This document shows, piece after piece, positions 1 to 6,928 of a DNA stretch of 14,876 nt. Each line of letters begins with the position of its first letter. The stretch's first letter is position 1. The notes beneath the pieces are model-generated. The model was not told the DNA's origin. It was given only the letters and a program-made list of their open reading frames with translations, and did not search any database. Both the position numbers and the translations under genes were made by a program. Source of the stretch: an uncultured Burkholderiaceae bacterium. GTDB taxonomy: Bacteria > Pseudomonadota > Gammaproteobacteria > Burkholderiales > Burkholderiaceae. The stretch covers positions 1 to 14,876 of the forward strand of contig CALMPB010000300.1 of NCBI GenBank assembly GCA_937871985.1, written 5' to 3'.

Positions 1-1895
1 GCACGGGCGCAGGCGCCGGAGCAAATGGCGTCCAGGGTGCGGGCGGCGCCGGCGGCGCGGGTATTGTGCTGGGCACGGGCAGCACCCTGAACAATTCCGG
101 CACGATCACGGGCGGTGCTGGCGGCGCGGGCGGCAGCGCCGGCGCAGGCGGGGTCGGCATCACTGGCTCCGGCATCAGCATCGCCAACAGCGGCACCATC
201 GCGGGAGGGCTGTCGGGCGACGGCATACAGGCCAGTGCCATCGAATTCACCGGAGGCAGCAATACGCTTGTCCTGCAAGGCGGGATCCTGACAGGCGATG
301 TGAAAATCGGCGGCGGCGCCAGCCTCAACCTCGACCCGGTAGGCGACCAGACTCTGGGCAATGCAATCACCGGGGCCGGATCGCTCGTCGTCAACGGCAC
401 GGGCACCCTGATCCTGAACGGGGTCAACACCTATACCGGCGGCACCACCATCGACTCGGGCACACTGGAGGTCGGCGACGCGGCCACGCCCGGGGCCAGC
501 ATCCTGGGCGATGCGCAGGTCAACGCGAACGGCACCTTGCGCGGCCACGGCAGCGTCGCGGGCGCCGTGTCCAACAACGGCACTGTCTGGCCCGGCGGCT
601 CGATAGGCTGGTTGACCATCGGCGGGGACTACACACAATCCGCCTCGGGCACGCTGAAGATAGACGTCAGCCCCGCGGACGCTTCGCGGCTTAAAGTAAT
701 GGGCACCGCCAGCCTGAACGGTGCGCTTCAAATCCTGTATGGGCCCGGCACGTATACATCCAAAAGCTACCCGATCCTCCAGGCCGGCACCGTGAACGGA
801 AAGTTCGCCACGGTCTCAGGCAACACACCCGCGGGGTTTACGCAAGACCTCGCCTACTCGCCGGACGCCGTCACGCTCGACCTGACGGCGGGTTCTGGCG
901 GCCAGGGAGGCAATGGCCCGGTGGTGGTGGCTCCGACCAATGCCACGATCTTCGGCGCCGCCGGGGCAGCGACGCTGCGCGAAGCACAACGCGTCAATGG
1001 TGCGCTGCTCGATCGCCTGGGTCGCGCCTGCCTGTCTTCGGACCTCGCCTGCCAGCGCCCGGGCAAGCGCCTGTGGATCCAGGCCAGCGGCACTTTCTCG
1101 CACATAGAGGGCAACCACGGCGCGCCCGACGTGCGCGACGACCGCTACGGTTTCCTGACCGGAACGGACCGCACACTGGAAGCCTGGACCGTAGGGGTCG
1201 CAGCCGGCTACAGCCACGGCGATTTGCGCGAGACCGGCGGCGATGCTTCCAGCAAGCTCGACACCCTGCGCCTGGCCGCCTATGGGGGCCGCAACGTAGG
1301 GGCGTTCGACATCGCCGGCACCGTGGGCTACGCCTACGACTTCATCTCGACACGGCGCGACTTCGGCGCGCCGGGCAATACCAGCGGCACCGGCCACGCC
1401 CAGGAATTCAGCGCAGGGTTGCAGGCAAGCGTGCCGTGGATGCTTGCCGTCAAGTCCGGAACATTGACATTGGCCCCGCGCCTGGGGCTGCGCTACGCGC
1501 ACGTGGACGGACTGGGCCTGAGCGAGTCTGGCCTGGCGAGCCAGCGTCTCTCGGCGGCTAACCAAACCCTGGACAGTCTGCAGCCATATGTGGGACTGAC
1601 GCTCGACTACGGCTTCACGCCGGGCAACAGCGAGCGCACGGCCCATGTCCAGGCCAAGGTCGGCTATGCCTACGAGACGCAAAGCGAGAATCGCAATGTA
1701 TCGGTCACGGCGGCGGACGGAACCGGATTCATCATCCCCGGTACCAGCGATTCACGGAGCCTGGTCACCGCCGGCCTGGGAGTCAGCATGCCGCTGGGCA
1801 AGACGGCATCGCTGTATGCGCGCTATGATGCCGTACTGCCTACGGGAAATGTGCACGCGCAAGCCGTGCAAGCGGGAGTCAGCTATCGGTTCTAG
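1..1895 (+). CDS. Autotransporter, C-terminal part (passenger end and beta-barrel), 5' end outside window
   Basis: The reading frame is open from the first bases, so the signal peptide and most of the passenger lie upstream. What remains is a Gly/Ala/Asn-rich passenger (about positions 3-900) typical of a right-handed beta-helix. It includes one clear autotransporter-associated beta-strand repeat at about 402-479 (GTLILNGVNTYTGG, then a TIDSGTLEVGD-type end). A flexible Gly linker (about 890-930) is followed by a helix (TLREAQRVNGALLDRL, about 972-1019) that would thread the pore. The outer-membrane beta-barrel runs from about 1065 to the end and finishes with GVSYRF, the terminal-Phe signature read by the Bam machinery. 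Known for the family: the barrel anchors in the outer membrane and the passenger is exposed or released as adhesin, protease or similar. No protease motif is visible in this part, so the passenger role is unknown. Two cysteines sit just before the barrel. A GTG at 66 is internal, not a true start. Confidence 0.93.
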   Translation, partial: TGAGAGANGVQGAGGAGGAGIVLGTGSTLNNSGTITGGAGGAGGSAGAGGVGITGSGISIANSGTIAGGLSGDGIQASAIEFTGGSNTLVLQGGILTGDVKIGGGASLNLDPVGDQTLGNAITGAGSLVVNGTGTLILNGVNTYTGGTTIDSGTLEVGDAATPGASILGDAQVNANGTLRGHGSVAGAVSNNGTVWPGGSIGWLTIGGDYTQSASGTLKIDVSPADASRLKVMGTASLNGALQILYGPGTYTSKSYPILQAGTVNGKFATVSGNTPAGFTQDLAYSPDAVTLDLTAGSGGQGGNGPVVVAPTNATIFGAAGAATLREAQRVNGALLDRLGRACLSSDLACQRPGKRLWIQASGTFSHIEGNHGAPDVRDDRYGFLTGTDRTLEAWTVGVAAGYSHGDLRETGGDASSKLDTLRLAAYGGRNVGAFDIAGTVGYAYDFISTRRDFGAPGNTSGTGHAQEFSAGLQASVPWMLAVKSGTLTLAPRLGLRYAHVDGLGLSESGLASQRLSAANQTLDSLQPYVGLTLDYGFTPGNSERTAHVQAKVGYAYETQSENRNVSVTAADGTGFIIPGTSDSRSLVTAGLGVSMPLGKTASLYARYDAVLPTGNVHAQAVQAGVSYRF

Positions 1896-1966
1896 TAGGG
1901 AACGAGTCGCCTTACGCGATGTCGAATCGCCCAAGGTGGAGCTTACCCGCGGGGACACCGATTCCC

Positions 1967-2008
1967 GCCCGAATGGATTTGGGGGTCGGAATGAGGTTCG
2001 GCTTTTTT
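1967..2008 (+). terminator. Possible intrinsic terminator after the autotransporter
   Basis: An imperfect inverted repeat pairs 1967-1973 (GCCCGAA, one C bulged) with 1997-2002 (TTCGGC), and six T residues follow at 2003-2008. The loop is long (about 23 nt) and could hold further pairing (ATTCC at 1961-1965 with GGAAT at 1988-1992 is a competing stem). The T-run right after the stem favours a terminator; the bulge and long loop weaken the call. Confidence 0.35.
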
Positions 2009-2099
2009 GTTGGCGCGGCAAGGAGCGGCCATCTCGCATCAGGCGATTTTGTCCTATCATTATCGGAAACCGCAAAACAAACCCATAACACTCGATCCA

Positions 2100-3143
2100 A
2101 TGCCTGATTCCACTCCAGAACCCCAAGCCATAGTCGGCCCGGCAACGCGCAGTGCGATATTCATCGTTGCCACACTCAACCCCGATGCCAGCGCCGCCGA
2201 GGCCGTGCGCGCCTGGTGCGGCGATGTCGCCGCGCTCGTCCGCTCGGTCGGCAAGCGCGTTCCCGACGGCAATTTGTCCTGTGTCTGCGGCTTTGGCTCC
2301 GCCGCATGGGACACGCTGTTCGGCGATCCACGCCCGGCTGAACTGCATCCGTTTCGCGAGGTCGGCTCGGGCGACCGGGTTGCGGTCGCAACGCCCGGCG
2401 ATATTCTGCTGCACATCCGCGCCGACCACATGGATCTTTGCTTCGAGCTCGCCACGCAACTCGTGGGCCGGCTCGGCGACGCGATTTCCGTGGTGGACGA
2501 GGTCCACGGCTTTCGCTATTTCGACCAGCGCAGCATGGTGGGCTTCGTCGACGGCACCGAGAACCCGGCAGGCCGCGCGGCCTTCGACTCCACCCTCATC
2601 GGCGACGAAGATCCGGCATTCGCGAGCGGCGGCTATGTGATCGTGCAAAAATACTTGCACGACATGGCCGGCTGGAATGCGCTGCCCGTCGAAACGCAAG
2701 AGGGCATCATCGGCCGCACCAAGCTGTCCGACATCGAGCTCGACGAAGCCGTCAAACCGTCCTCGTCGCACAGCTCGCTGACCACGCTGGTCGAGAACGG
2801 CCAGGAAATCCAGATCCTGCGCGACAACATGCCCTTCGGCCGCCCTGGCTCCGGAGAATTCGGCACGTACTTCATCGGCTACGCAAGCTCGCCCGCGCCC
2901 ATCGAGCAAATGCTCGAGAACATGTTCATCGGCAGGCCCCCGGGCAACTACGACCGGCTGCTCGACTTCAGCCGGGCCGTCACCGGAGGCCTCTTTTTCG
3001 TCCCGTCGGCCGACTTGCTGGAAGCCCTGGCGGGCGGCAATCCGCAACCCGCCGCCCCATCCACTCCCTCTTCGCCCGGCGAACCGCGCAACCCCGGATC
3101 GCTGAACATCGGCTCTCTTAAAGGAATCCCGCAACATGAATAA
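2100..3143 (+). CDS. DyP-type heme peroxidase, encapsulin cargo (347 aa)
   Basis: This is a dye-decolorizing peroxidase: it uses hydrogen peroxide to oxidise dyes, phenolics or other reductants through heme. The DyP motif GFVDG is at residues 148-152, with D151 the distal acid. H224 (SSSHSS) fits the proximal heme ligand, and R241 and N243 (LRDNMPFG) fit the distal Arg and Asn, matching the layout of Rhodococcus DypB (D153, H226, R244, N246, from memory). Residues 311-347 lie beyond the enzyme fold: a Pro/Ser/Gly-rich linker, then GSLNIGSLKG (333-342), an encapsulin cargo-loading peptide, then IPQHE. The ATG at 2100 was chosen because the sequence from TRSAIFIV on aligns with family N-termini; a TTG at 2007 would add 31 unrelated residues. 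No good Shine-Dalgarno precedes 2100. The stop overlaps the start of the encapsulin gene by 8 nt, so the two are one operon and the enzyme is very likely packaged in the shell. Confidence 0.95.
   Translation: MPDSTPEPQAIVGPATRSAIFIVATLNPDASAAEAVRAWCGDVAALVRSVGKRVPDGNLSCVCGFGSAAWDTLFGDPRPAELHPFREVGSGDRVAVATPGDILLHIRADHMDLCFELATQLVGRLGDAISVVDEVHGFRYFDQRSMVGFVDGTENPAGRAAFDSTLIGDEDPAFASGGYVIVQKYLHDMAGWNALPVETQEGIIGRTKLSDIELDEAVKPSSSHSSLTTLVENGQEIQILRDNMPFGRPGSGEFGTYFIGYASSPAPIEQMLENMFIGRPPGNYDRLLDFSRAVTGGLFFVPSADLLEALAGGNPQPAAPSTPSSPGEPRNPGSLNIGSLKGIPQHE
3120..3125 (+). promoter_or_regulatory. Ribosome binding site of the encapsulin gene, inside the DyP cargo-tag codons
   Basis: AAAGGA lies 10 nt before the ATG at 3136. 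The six bases are also codons Lys341 and Gly342 of the DyP, the last two residues of the cargo-loading peptide. Confidence 0.8.
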
Positions 3144-3939
3144 TCTGCACCGTGACCTCGCCCCGATCTCCAGCTCCGCCTGGTCGCAAATCGAAGAAGA
3201 AGTGGCGCGCACCTTCAAGCGTTCGGTCGCGGGCCGGCGCGTGGTGGATGTCAAGGAGCCCGGCGGAACCGTTCTGTCCAGCGTGGGCACCGGACACCGG
3301 CGCGCCATCGCGGCGCCACAGGACGGCGTCAATGCGAAGCTGCGCGAAGTCAAGTCCATCGTCGAACTGACCGTCCCCTTCGAACTGCAGCGCGACGCCA
3401 TCGACGATGTCGAGCGCGGCTCGAACGACTCCGACTGGCAACCCGCGAAAGACGCGACAAAGAAGCTTGCCTACGCCGAAGACCGCGCGATCTTCAACGG
3501 CTATAAAGCGGCGGGCATCACGGGTATCCGCGAAGGCTCGTCGAACCCCCAAGTCAAGCTGCCGACCGACACCACCCACTATCCGGCCGCCATCAGCAAT
3601 GCGCTCGAGCAACTGCGGCTGGCCGGCGTGGACGGCCCTTATTCGGTACTGCTGGGCGCCGACGCCTATACCGCGCTCAGCGAAACCAACGACCAGGGCT
3701 ACCCCGTCATGGAGCATATCAAGCGCATCGTCAATGGCGAGATCATCTGGGCGCCGGCCATCGATGGCGGCTGCGTATTGTCCACGCGCGGCGGCGACTT
3801 CGAGCTGCACCTTGGCCAGGATCTGTCCATCGGCTACCAAAGCCACACTGACAAGGTAGTGCGCCTTTATCTGTACGAAACCCTGACGTTCCTGATGCTG
3901 ACCAGCGAGGCCTCGGTATCGGCGGTACTCTCTCGCTAA
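3136..3939 (+). CDS. Encapsulin shell protein, Family 1 (linocin M18/CFP29 type, 267 aa)
   Basis: This major shell protein has the HK97 phage-capsid fold. In the family about 60 copies (T=1, roughly 24 nm) build a protein cage around cargo enzymes. Recognisable blocks are the N-terminal arm and helix MNNLHRDLAPISSSAW (1-16), which with the P-domain forms the cargo-docking groove; GRRVVDV (33-39); an extended-loop region at about 45-75; the conserved ERG (93-95); AEDRAIFNGY (114-123); GPYSVLLG (167-174); and the near-invariant RGGDFELHLGQDLSIGY block (218-234) with VRLYLYETLTF (242-252). Length matches T=1 Family 1 shells (about 265 aa). The residue aligned to Trp87 of the Thermotoga shell is Asp87. 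Start ATG 3136 has a strong Shine-Dalgarno and the canonical N-terminus. It overlaps the 3' end of the DyP gene, which supplies its cargo. Older annotations call this family a bacteriocin; a shell role is far better supported. Confidence 0.97.
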   Translation: MNNLHRDLAPISSSAWSQIEEEVARTFKRSVAGRRVVDVKEPGGTVLSSVGTGHRRAIAAPQDGVNAKLREVKSIVELTVPFELQRDAIDDVERGSNDSDWQPAKDATKKLAYAEDRAIFNGYKAAGITGIREGSSNPQVKLPTDTTHYPAAISNALEQLRLAGVDGPYSVLLGADAYTALSETNDQGYPVMEHIKRIVNGEIIWAPAIDGGCVLSTRGGDFELHLGQDLSIGYQSHTDKVVRLYLYETLTFLMLTSEASVSAVLSR

Positions 3940-3981
3940 GACCAGGCGCCAATCCCGCGCTTTGCGGCATCAAGCCGCGCC

Positions 3982-4019
3982 ACGCACAAGCCCCCGCGTA
4001 ACACCGGGGGCTTGTGCGT
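3982..4019 (+). terminator. Strong hairpin ending the DyP-encapsulin operon
   Basis: There is a perfect 15-bp inverted repeat, ACGCACAAGCCCCCG (3982-3996) with CGGGGGCTTGTGCGT (4005-4019), and an 8-nt loop. It begins 42 nt after the encapsulin stop. There is no immediate U-run (TTTT only at 4031-4034), so it may act as a terminator with a weak tail, a 3' stabiliser, or both. Confidence 0.65.
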
Positions 4020-4060
4020 CATGCCCGTCGTTTTCGTCAACCGCTTGCTTATCAGAGCGG

Positions 4061-4117
4061 ATTATTATTTTGAGCACGGTATTTTTTTCCCAAATCCGGG
4101 GCATTCGGCGCTATAGT
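4061..4117 (+). promoter_or_regulatory. Possible promoter region for the importer operon
   Basis: An A/T-rich stretch ends in TATAGT (4112-4117), a reasonable -10 hexamer. No convincing -35 sits at 16-18 nt, so it could be a weak or activator-dependent promoter. The call rests on composition and position only. Confidence 0.28.
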
Positions 4118-4200
4118 TGACGCAAGCGTCCAGACAGAGAATCGGGCCGATACGTCGGATCCGGCCGCTGGCGCCACTCTACAAAGAGGAGACTATACGA

Positions 4201-4314
4201 ATGAAGAACACGCCGTACGCCGCCATCAGCCGTGGCGATCGCCGGAGTTTCCCGGCCGGTTCCGACCGGCCACCATCCCTGTCATGGCGGGGCTTTGCTC
4301 AGTGGAATCCCTAG
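4201..4314 (+). CDS. Possible leader peptide, 37 aa, unknown
   Basis: An ATG with a good Shine-Dalgarno (AGAGGAG at 4185-4191, 9 nt spacing) opens a 37-codon frame starting MKNTPYAAISRGDRR and ending FAQWNP. It has no signal peptide or known domain. It is rich in Arg, Ser and Pro and has two Trp. Its initiation region, CTCTACAAAGAGGA (4177-4190), matches 12 of 14 bases of the one before the ATPase gene (CTTTACACAGAGGA, 4482-4495). It may be a translated leader controlling the importer, or the remnant of a former first gene. Evidence that it is expressed is limited to the ribosome binding site. Confidence 0.35.
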   Translation: MKNTPYAAISRGDRRSFPAGSDRPPSLSWRGFAQWNP

Positions 4315-4502
4315 CACTGTAGCCGCCCCATGCAGCAACCCTGCAGCATCAATCACCCAAACACCACGCCTGCGGCCTCGCCCTCGACGCGCGCCCGGCC
4401 TTGCGCCGAGCGCGGCCGAGCAATCTCCAATGGCCTCGGCCCCGGCACCGCCCTTATCGGCGGCATCGCTCACACCTCCACCTTTACACAGAGGAACGAC
4501 TC

Positions 4503-5354
4503 GTGACAGGACAACCCGCGCCCGCTTCACCCGCCACCGACACCCGTGACAAACCCATTCTGGTGGCCGATAAAGTTGGCAGGCATTTCGATACGGCCGA
4601 AGGTTCGGTCATTGCCGTCGATGATATTTCGTTCTCCGTCAATGAAAACGAATTCGTATCGGTCATCGGGCCCTCCGGCTGCGGCAAATCCACCTTGTTC
4701 AATCTTATCGGCGGGCTGCTGCCGATGGGAGAAGGCAGCATCCGCATCGAAGGAGAACCCATCGACGGGCCTCATCCCGCCATCGGCATGGTGTTTCAGG
4801 AAGACGCCACATTCCCCTGGCGCACCGTACTCGAAAACGTGGCGTTCCCGCTGGAGCTGCAGGGCGTGCCCAAGAACGAGCGCCTGGAAAAAGCGCAGCA
4901 GTTCGTCCGCCTGGTCGGCCTGGCCGGCTTCGAACGCCGCTACCCCACCGAGCTTTCGGGCGGCATGCGCCAGCGGGTTTCGATTGCGCGCACCCTGGCC
5001 CACGAACCCAAACTGCTGTTGATGGACGAGCCGTTCGCGGCGCTGGACGAACAGACCCGGCTGCTGCTGGGCGACAAGGTTCTGCAAATACAGCAGGAAC
5101 TCAAGCAAACGGTGCTGCTGATCACCCACAACATCACCGAAGCGGTGCAGCTTTCCGATCGCGTTCTCATCATGACCTACCGGCCCGGCCGCATCAAGCG
5201 CATCGTGCCTATCGATCTGCCCCGCCCCCGCACCTCCGAAATGCTGAGCAGCGACGTATTCGGCCGGTACGTCGCGGAAATCTGGGCGGATCTGCGCGAA
5301 GAGGCCAGCCGCGGCATGCAGGAAGCCGAAAGCCACTCGCGGCAAGGAGCCTGA
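4503..5354 (+). CDS. NitT/TauT-family ABC transporter, ATP-binding protein (283 aa)
   Basis: This cytoplasmic ATPase powers the importer encoded by the next three genes. All motifs are present: Walker A GPSGCGKST (56-64), Q-loop Gln99 in VFQEDATFPW, signature LSGGMRQR (151-158), Walker B LLLMDE (171-176), D-loop ALDEQTR and switch His209 (LLITHN). The type is that of nitrate/taurine/aliphatic sulfonate importers (SsuB/TauB-like). The start was set at GTG 4503, 6 nt after AGAGGAA (4490-4496); the open frame continues upstream but that part reads as low-complexity Arg/Pro sequence unlike the family. The stop is followed after one base by the first permease start, so translation is coupled. Substrate cannot be read from the sequence. 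Confidence 0.94.
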   Translation: MTGQPAPASPATDTRDKPILVADKVGRHFDTAEGSVIAVDDISFSVNENEFVSVIGPSGCGKSTLFNLIGGLLPMGEGSIRIEGEPIDGPHPAIGMVFQEDATFPWRTVLENVAFPLELQGVPKNERLEKAQQFVRLVGLAGFERRYPTELSGGMRQRVSIARTLAHEPKLLLMDEPFAALDEQTRLLLGDKVLQIQQELKQTVLLITHNITEAVQLSDRVLIMTYRPGRIKRIVPIDLPRPRTSEMLSSDVFGRYVAEIWADLREEASRGMQEAESHSRQGA

Positions 5355-5355
5355 G

Positions 5356-6126
5356 ATGTCGCGACACCGCACGTTACGCAGCCAATACGGCCCGGAGCTG
5401 ACCGGCGCCCTGGTATTGCTGCTGCTTGTCGTCATCGTTGAAATCCTGGTGCGCACGGCCGTCATCAATCCCTACCTGATGCCCAGGCCGTCCGAAGTGC
5501 TGCTGGCCTTCCAGCGCATCATCCTGGAAGAAAACGTATTGCACCGCTTCCTGGTCACGGCCGGAGAAGCCGGCACGGCGGCGCTGCTGGTGGCGGCCAT
5601 AGGCATCCCCTTCGGCACCTTGCTGCAAGGCCATCTGGTCTGGCGCAAGTCCATCGAAACCTGGGTTGCCGCATTGGCCGCGGCGCCCATCGTGCTGGCC
5701 TACCCGCTGTTCCTGGTGATCTTCGGGCGCAGCCCCTGGACCATCATCGCCATCGGCGTGCTTTCCGGCCTGCCGCCCGTCGTCCTGCTTACCATCGAAG
5801 GCCTGGATGCCATTCCGCGCGCGCTCATCGCCACCGGGCGCAGCTTTCGCCTGACGCAGTGGCAATTGTTCTGGAAGATCATGTTCCCCGCCGCCCTGCC
5901 CAGTATTTTCTCGGGCCTGCGCATCGGGCTCATCTTTGCTCTGATCAATGTGGTGGGCGTCGAATTCCTGATCAATTTCGGCGGACTCGGCCCGCTCATC
6001 AATGAACTGGCCGAACGCTACGACCTTCCGGGCACCTATGCCGCGATCTGCTTCGTCGTGCTGGTCAGTGTCGTCGTTTTCATCATTATGGAAAGGATAG
6101 AAAAATGGCTGCGTCCGGGCTCATGA
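5356..6126 (+). CDS. ABC transporter permease 1, NitT/TauT type (256 aa)
   Basis: This inner-membrane subunit has about six hydrophobic segments (roughly residues 15-36, 66-90, 103-123, 128-147, 184-206, 229-245). The cytoplasmic EAA-type coupling loop (about 149-190: EGLDAIPRALIATGRSF, then a FWKIMFPAALPSIFSGLRIG segment) docks onto the ATPase. The ATG at 5356 is one base after the ATPase stop, with AAGGAG at 5344-5349 as Shine-Dalgarno inside that gene. Two different permeases in the operon suggest a heterodimeric channel. Substrate unknown. Confidence 0.92.
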   Translation: MSRHRTLRSQYGPELTGALVLLLLVVIVEILVRTAVINPYLMPRPSEVLLAFQRIILEENVLHRFLVTAGEAGTAALLVAAIGIPFGTLLQGHLVWRKSIETWVAALAAAPIVLAYPLFLVIFGRSPWTIIAIGVLSGLPPVVLLTIEGLDAIPRALIATGRSFRLTQWQLFWKIMFPAALPSIFSGLRIGLIFALINVVGVEFLINFGGLGPLINELAERYDLPGTYAAICFVVLVSVVVFIIMERIEKWLRPGS

Positions 6127-6896
6127 AACCCTCATCCGCCCTTGCTTTGCGCCGCAACGTCCTGATGCTGCGCCTGGGGCTGATCATCGTCATCCTTGCG
6201 GCCTGGCAACTGCTGGCCATGTCGGGCCTGCTGTACCGAGACGTAGTGCCCGGGCTGCCCGCCGTGGCGGCCGCCTTGTATCACCTGATCATCGACCCCG
6301 AGTTCTACAGCAATCTTTGGGCCACCGCCGGCGAAATCATACTGGCCACGATCCTGGGCGGCGCAACGGGGCTGGCGGGCGGCATGCTGCTGGGAGGCAG
6401 CCGCTACCTGCAACGCGCCTTCGAGCGCTATCTTTATTACCTGGGGCCGACTCCCAAGATCATTTTCTTTCCGCTGATGATCCTGTGGTTCGGCGTGGGC
6501 CCCGGCTCGAAGATAGCACTGGGCGTATTGTCCAGCTTTTTCCCGGTGGCGCTGGCCGTTGCCACCGGCATGCGCCGGATCCCGCCGATTCTGGTACGGG
6601 TTGGCCGCAGCCTGCGCGCCACGCCGCTGCAAATGATCACCCGCATCTACCTGCCGGCCATGCGCGAACCCATCGTCAACGGCATGCGCCTGGGCTTCGG
6701 TGTGTCCGTCATCATGGTGCTGCTGGCCGAAACCAAACTTTCCAACCAGGGGCTGGGGTTTCTGGTCATCCAGCATTATCAGCGTTTCGACATGCCGGGC
6801 ATGTACGCCTTGCTGATCGCCATTTTTGCCATCGCTGTCGCAGTCAACAGCATGTTCAGCCGATTTGCCGGAAAAAAAAGATCCCGCAGGGAATAA
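6105..6896 (+). CDS. ABC transporter permease 2, NitT/TauT type (263 aa)
   Basis: This is the second membrane subunit, with hydrophobic segments at about 20-41, 74-97, 114-131, 136-154, 197-209 and 233-250. Its EAA loop (about 156-198: MRRIPPILVRVGRSLRAT, then YLPAMREPIVNGMRLGFG) is well conserved. Two starts are plausible. ATG 6105 has AAAGGA (6092-6097) at 7 nt and overlaps permease 1 by 22 nt. ATG 6123 forms an ATGA overlap with the stop of permease 1 and gives an N-terminus of MKPSSALALRRN. I prefer 6105 for its ribosome binding site. The C-terminus is very basic (GKKRSRRE), as expected for a cytoplasmic end. Confidence 0.92.
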   Translation: MAASGLMKPSSALALRRNVLMLRLGLIIVILAAWQLLAMSGLLYRDVVPGLPAVAAALYHLIIDPEFYSNLWATAGEIILATILGGATGLAGGMLLGGSRYLQRAFERYLYYLGPTPKIIFFPLMILWFGVGPGSKIALGVLSSFFPVALAVATGMRRIPPILVRVGRSLRATPLQMITRIYLPAMREPIVNGMRLGFGVSVIMVLLAETKLSNQGLGFLVIQHYQRFDMPGMYALLIAIFAIAVAVNSMFSRFAGKKRSRRE

Positions 6897-6928
6897 AGCC
6901 GCATCACCTTCAAAACAGGAGACAAACG

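Larger units (their letters stand above)
3940..4502. other. 563-nt region between the encapsulin operon and the ABC importer; leader region
   Basis: This stretch holds, in order, the hairpin at 3982-4019, an A/T-rich patch at about 4055-4095 (unusual in this GC-rich sequence) with a -10-like TATAGT at 4112-4117, a possible 37-codon leader ORF at 4201-4314, a small GC hairpin at 4254-4271 (GGCCGGT, loop TCCG, ACCGGCC), and a C-rich, G-poor stretch at about 4315-4490 before the ATPase start. No conserved protein is recognised. The layout suggests a long regulated 5' leader for the importer operon. Confidence 0.5.

Noticed and set aside
1..200. Repeated GGC/GGN-rich sequence at the window start, possible DNA repeat or CRISPR-like array
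   Set aside because: It is the coding sequence of a Gly/Ala/Asn-rich beta-helix passenger; there are no regular direct repeats with unique spacers.
1916..1930. Small inverted repeat GCGAT / ATCGC after the autotransporter
   Set aside because: Five-base arms with a five-base loop are expected by chance in GC-rich DNA, and no T-run follows.
1752..3401. Long open frame on the minus strand (549 codons) across the autotransporter end, DyP and encapsulin
   Set aside because: It is antisense to three well-supported genes, has no recognisable domain and an Arg/Ala-rich composition expected from the complement of GC-rich codons.
4120..4502. Metabolite riboswitch (TPP type was considered because of the NMT1/THI5-like binding protein)
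   Set aside because: No conserved TPP-box sequences or other riboswitch core could be found in the leader.
6317..6928. Upstream extension of the binding-protein frame through permease 2, suggesting a fusion
   Set aside because: The added 204 residues are the out-of-frame translation of permease 2; the ATG at 6929 has AGGAG and begins a signal peptide.
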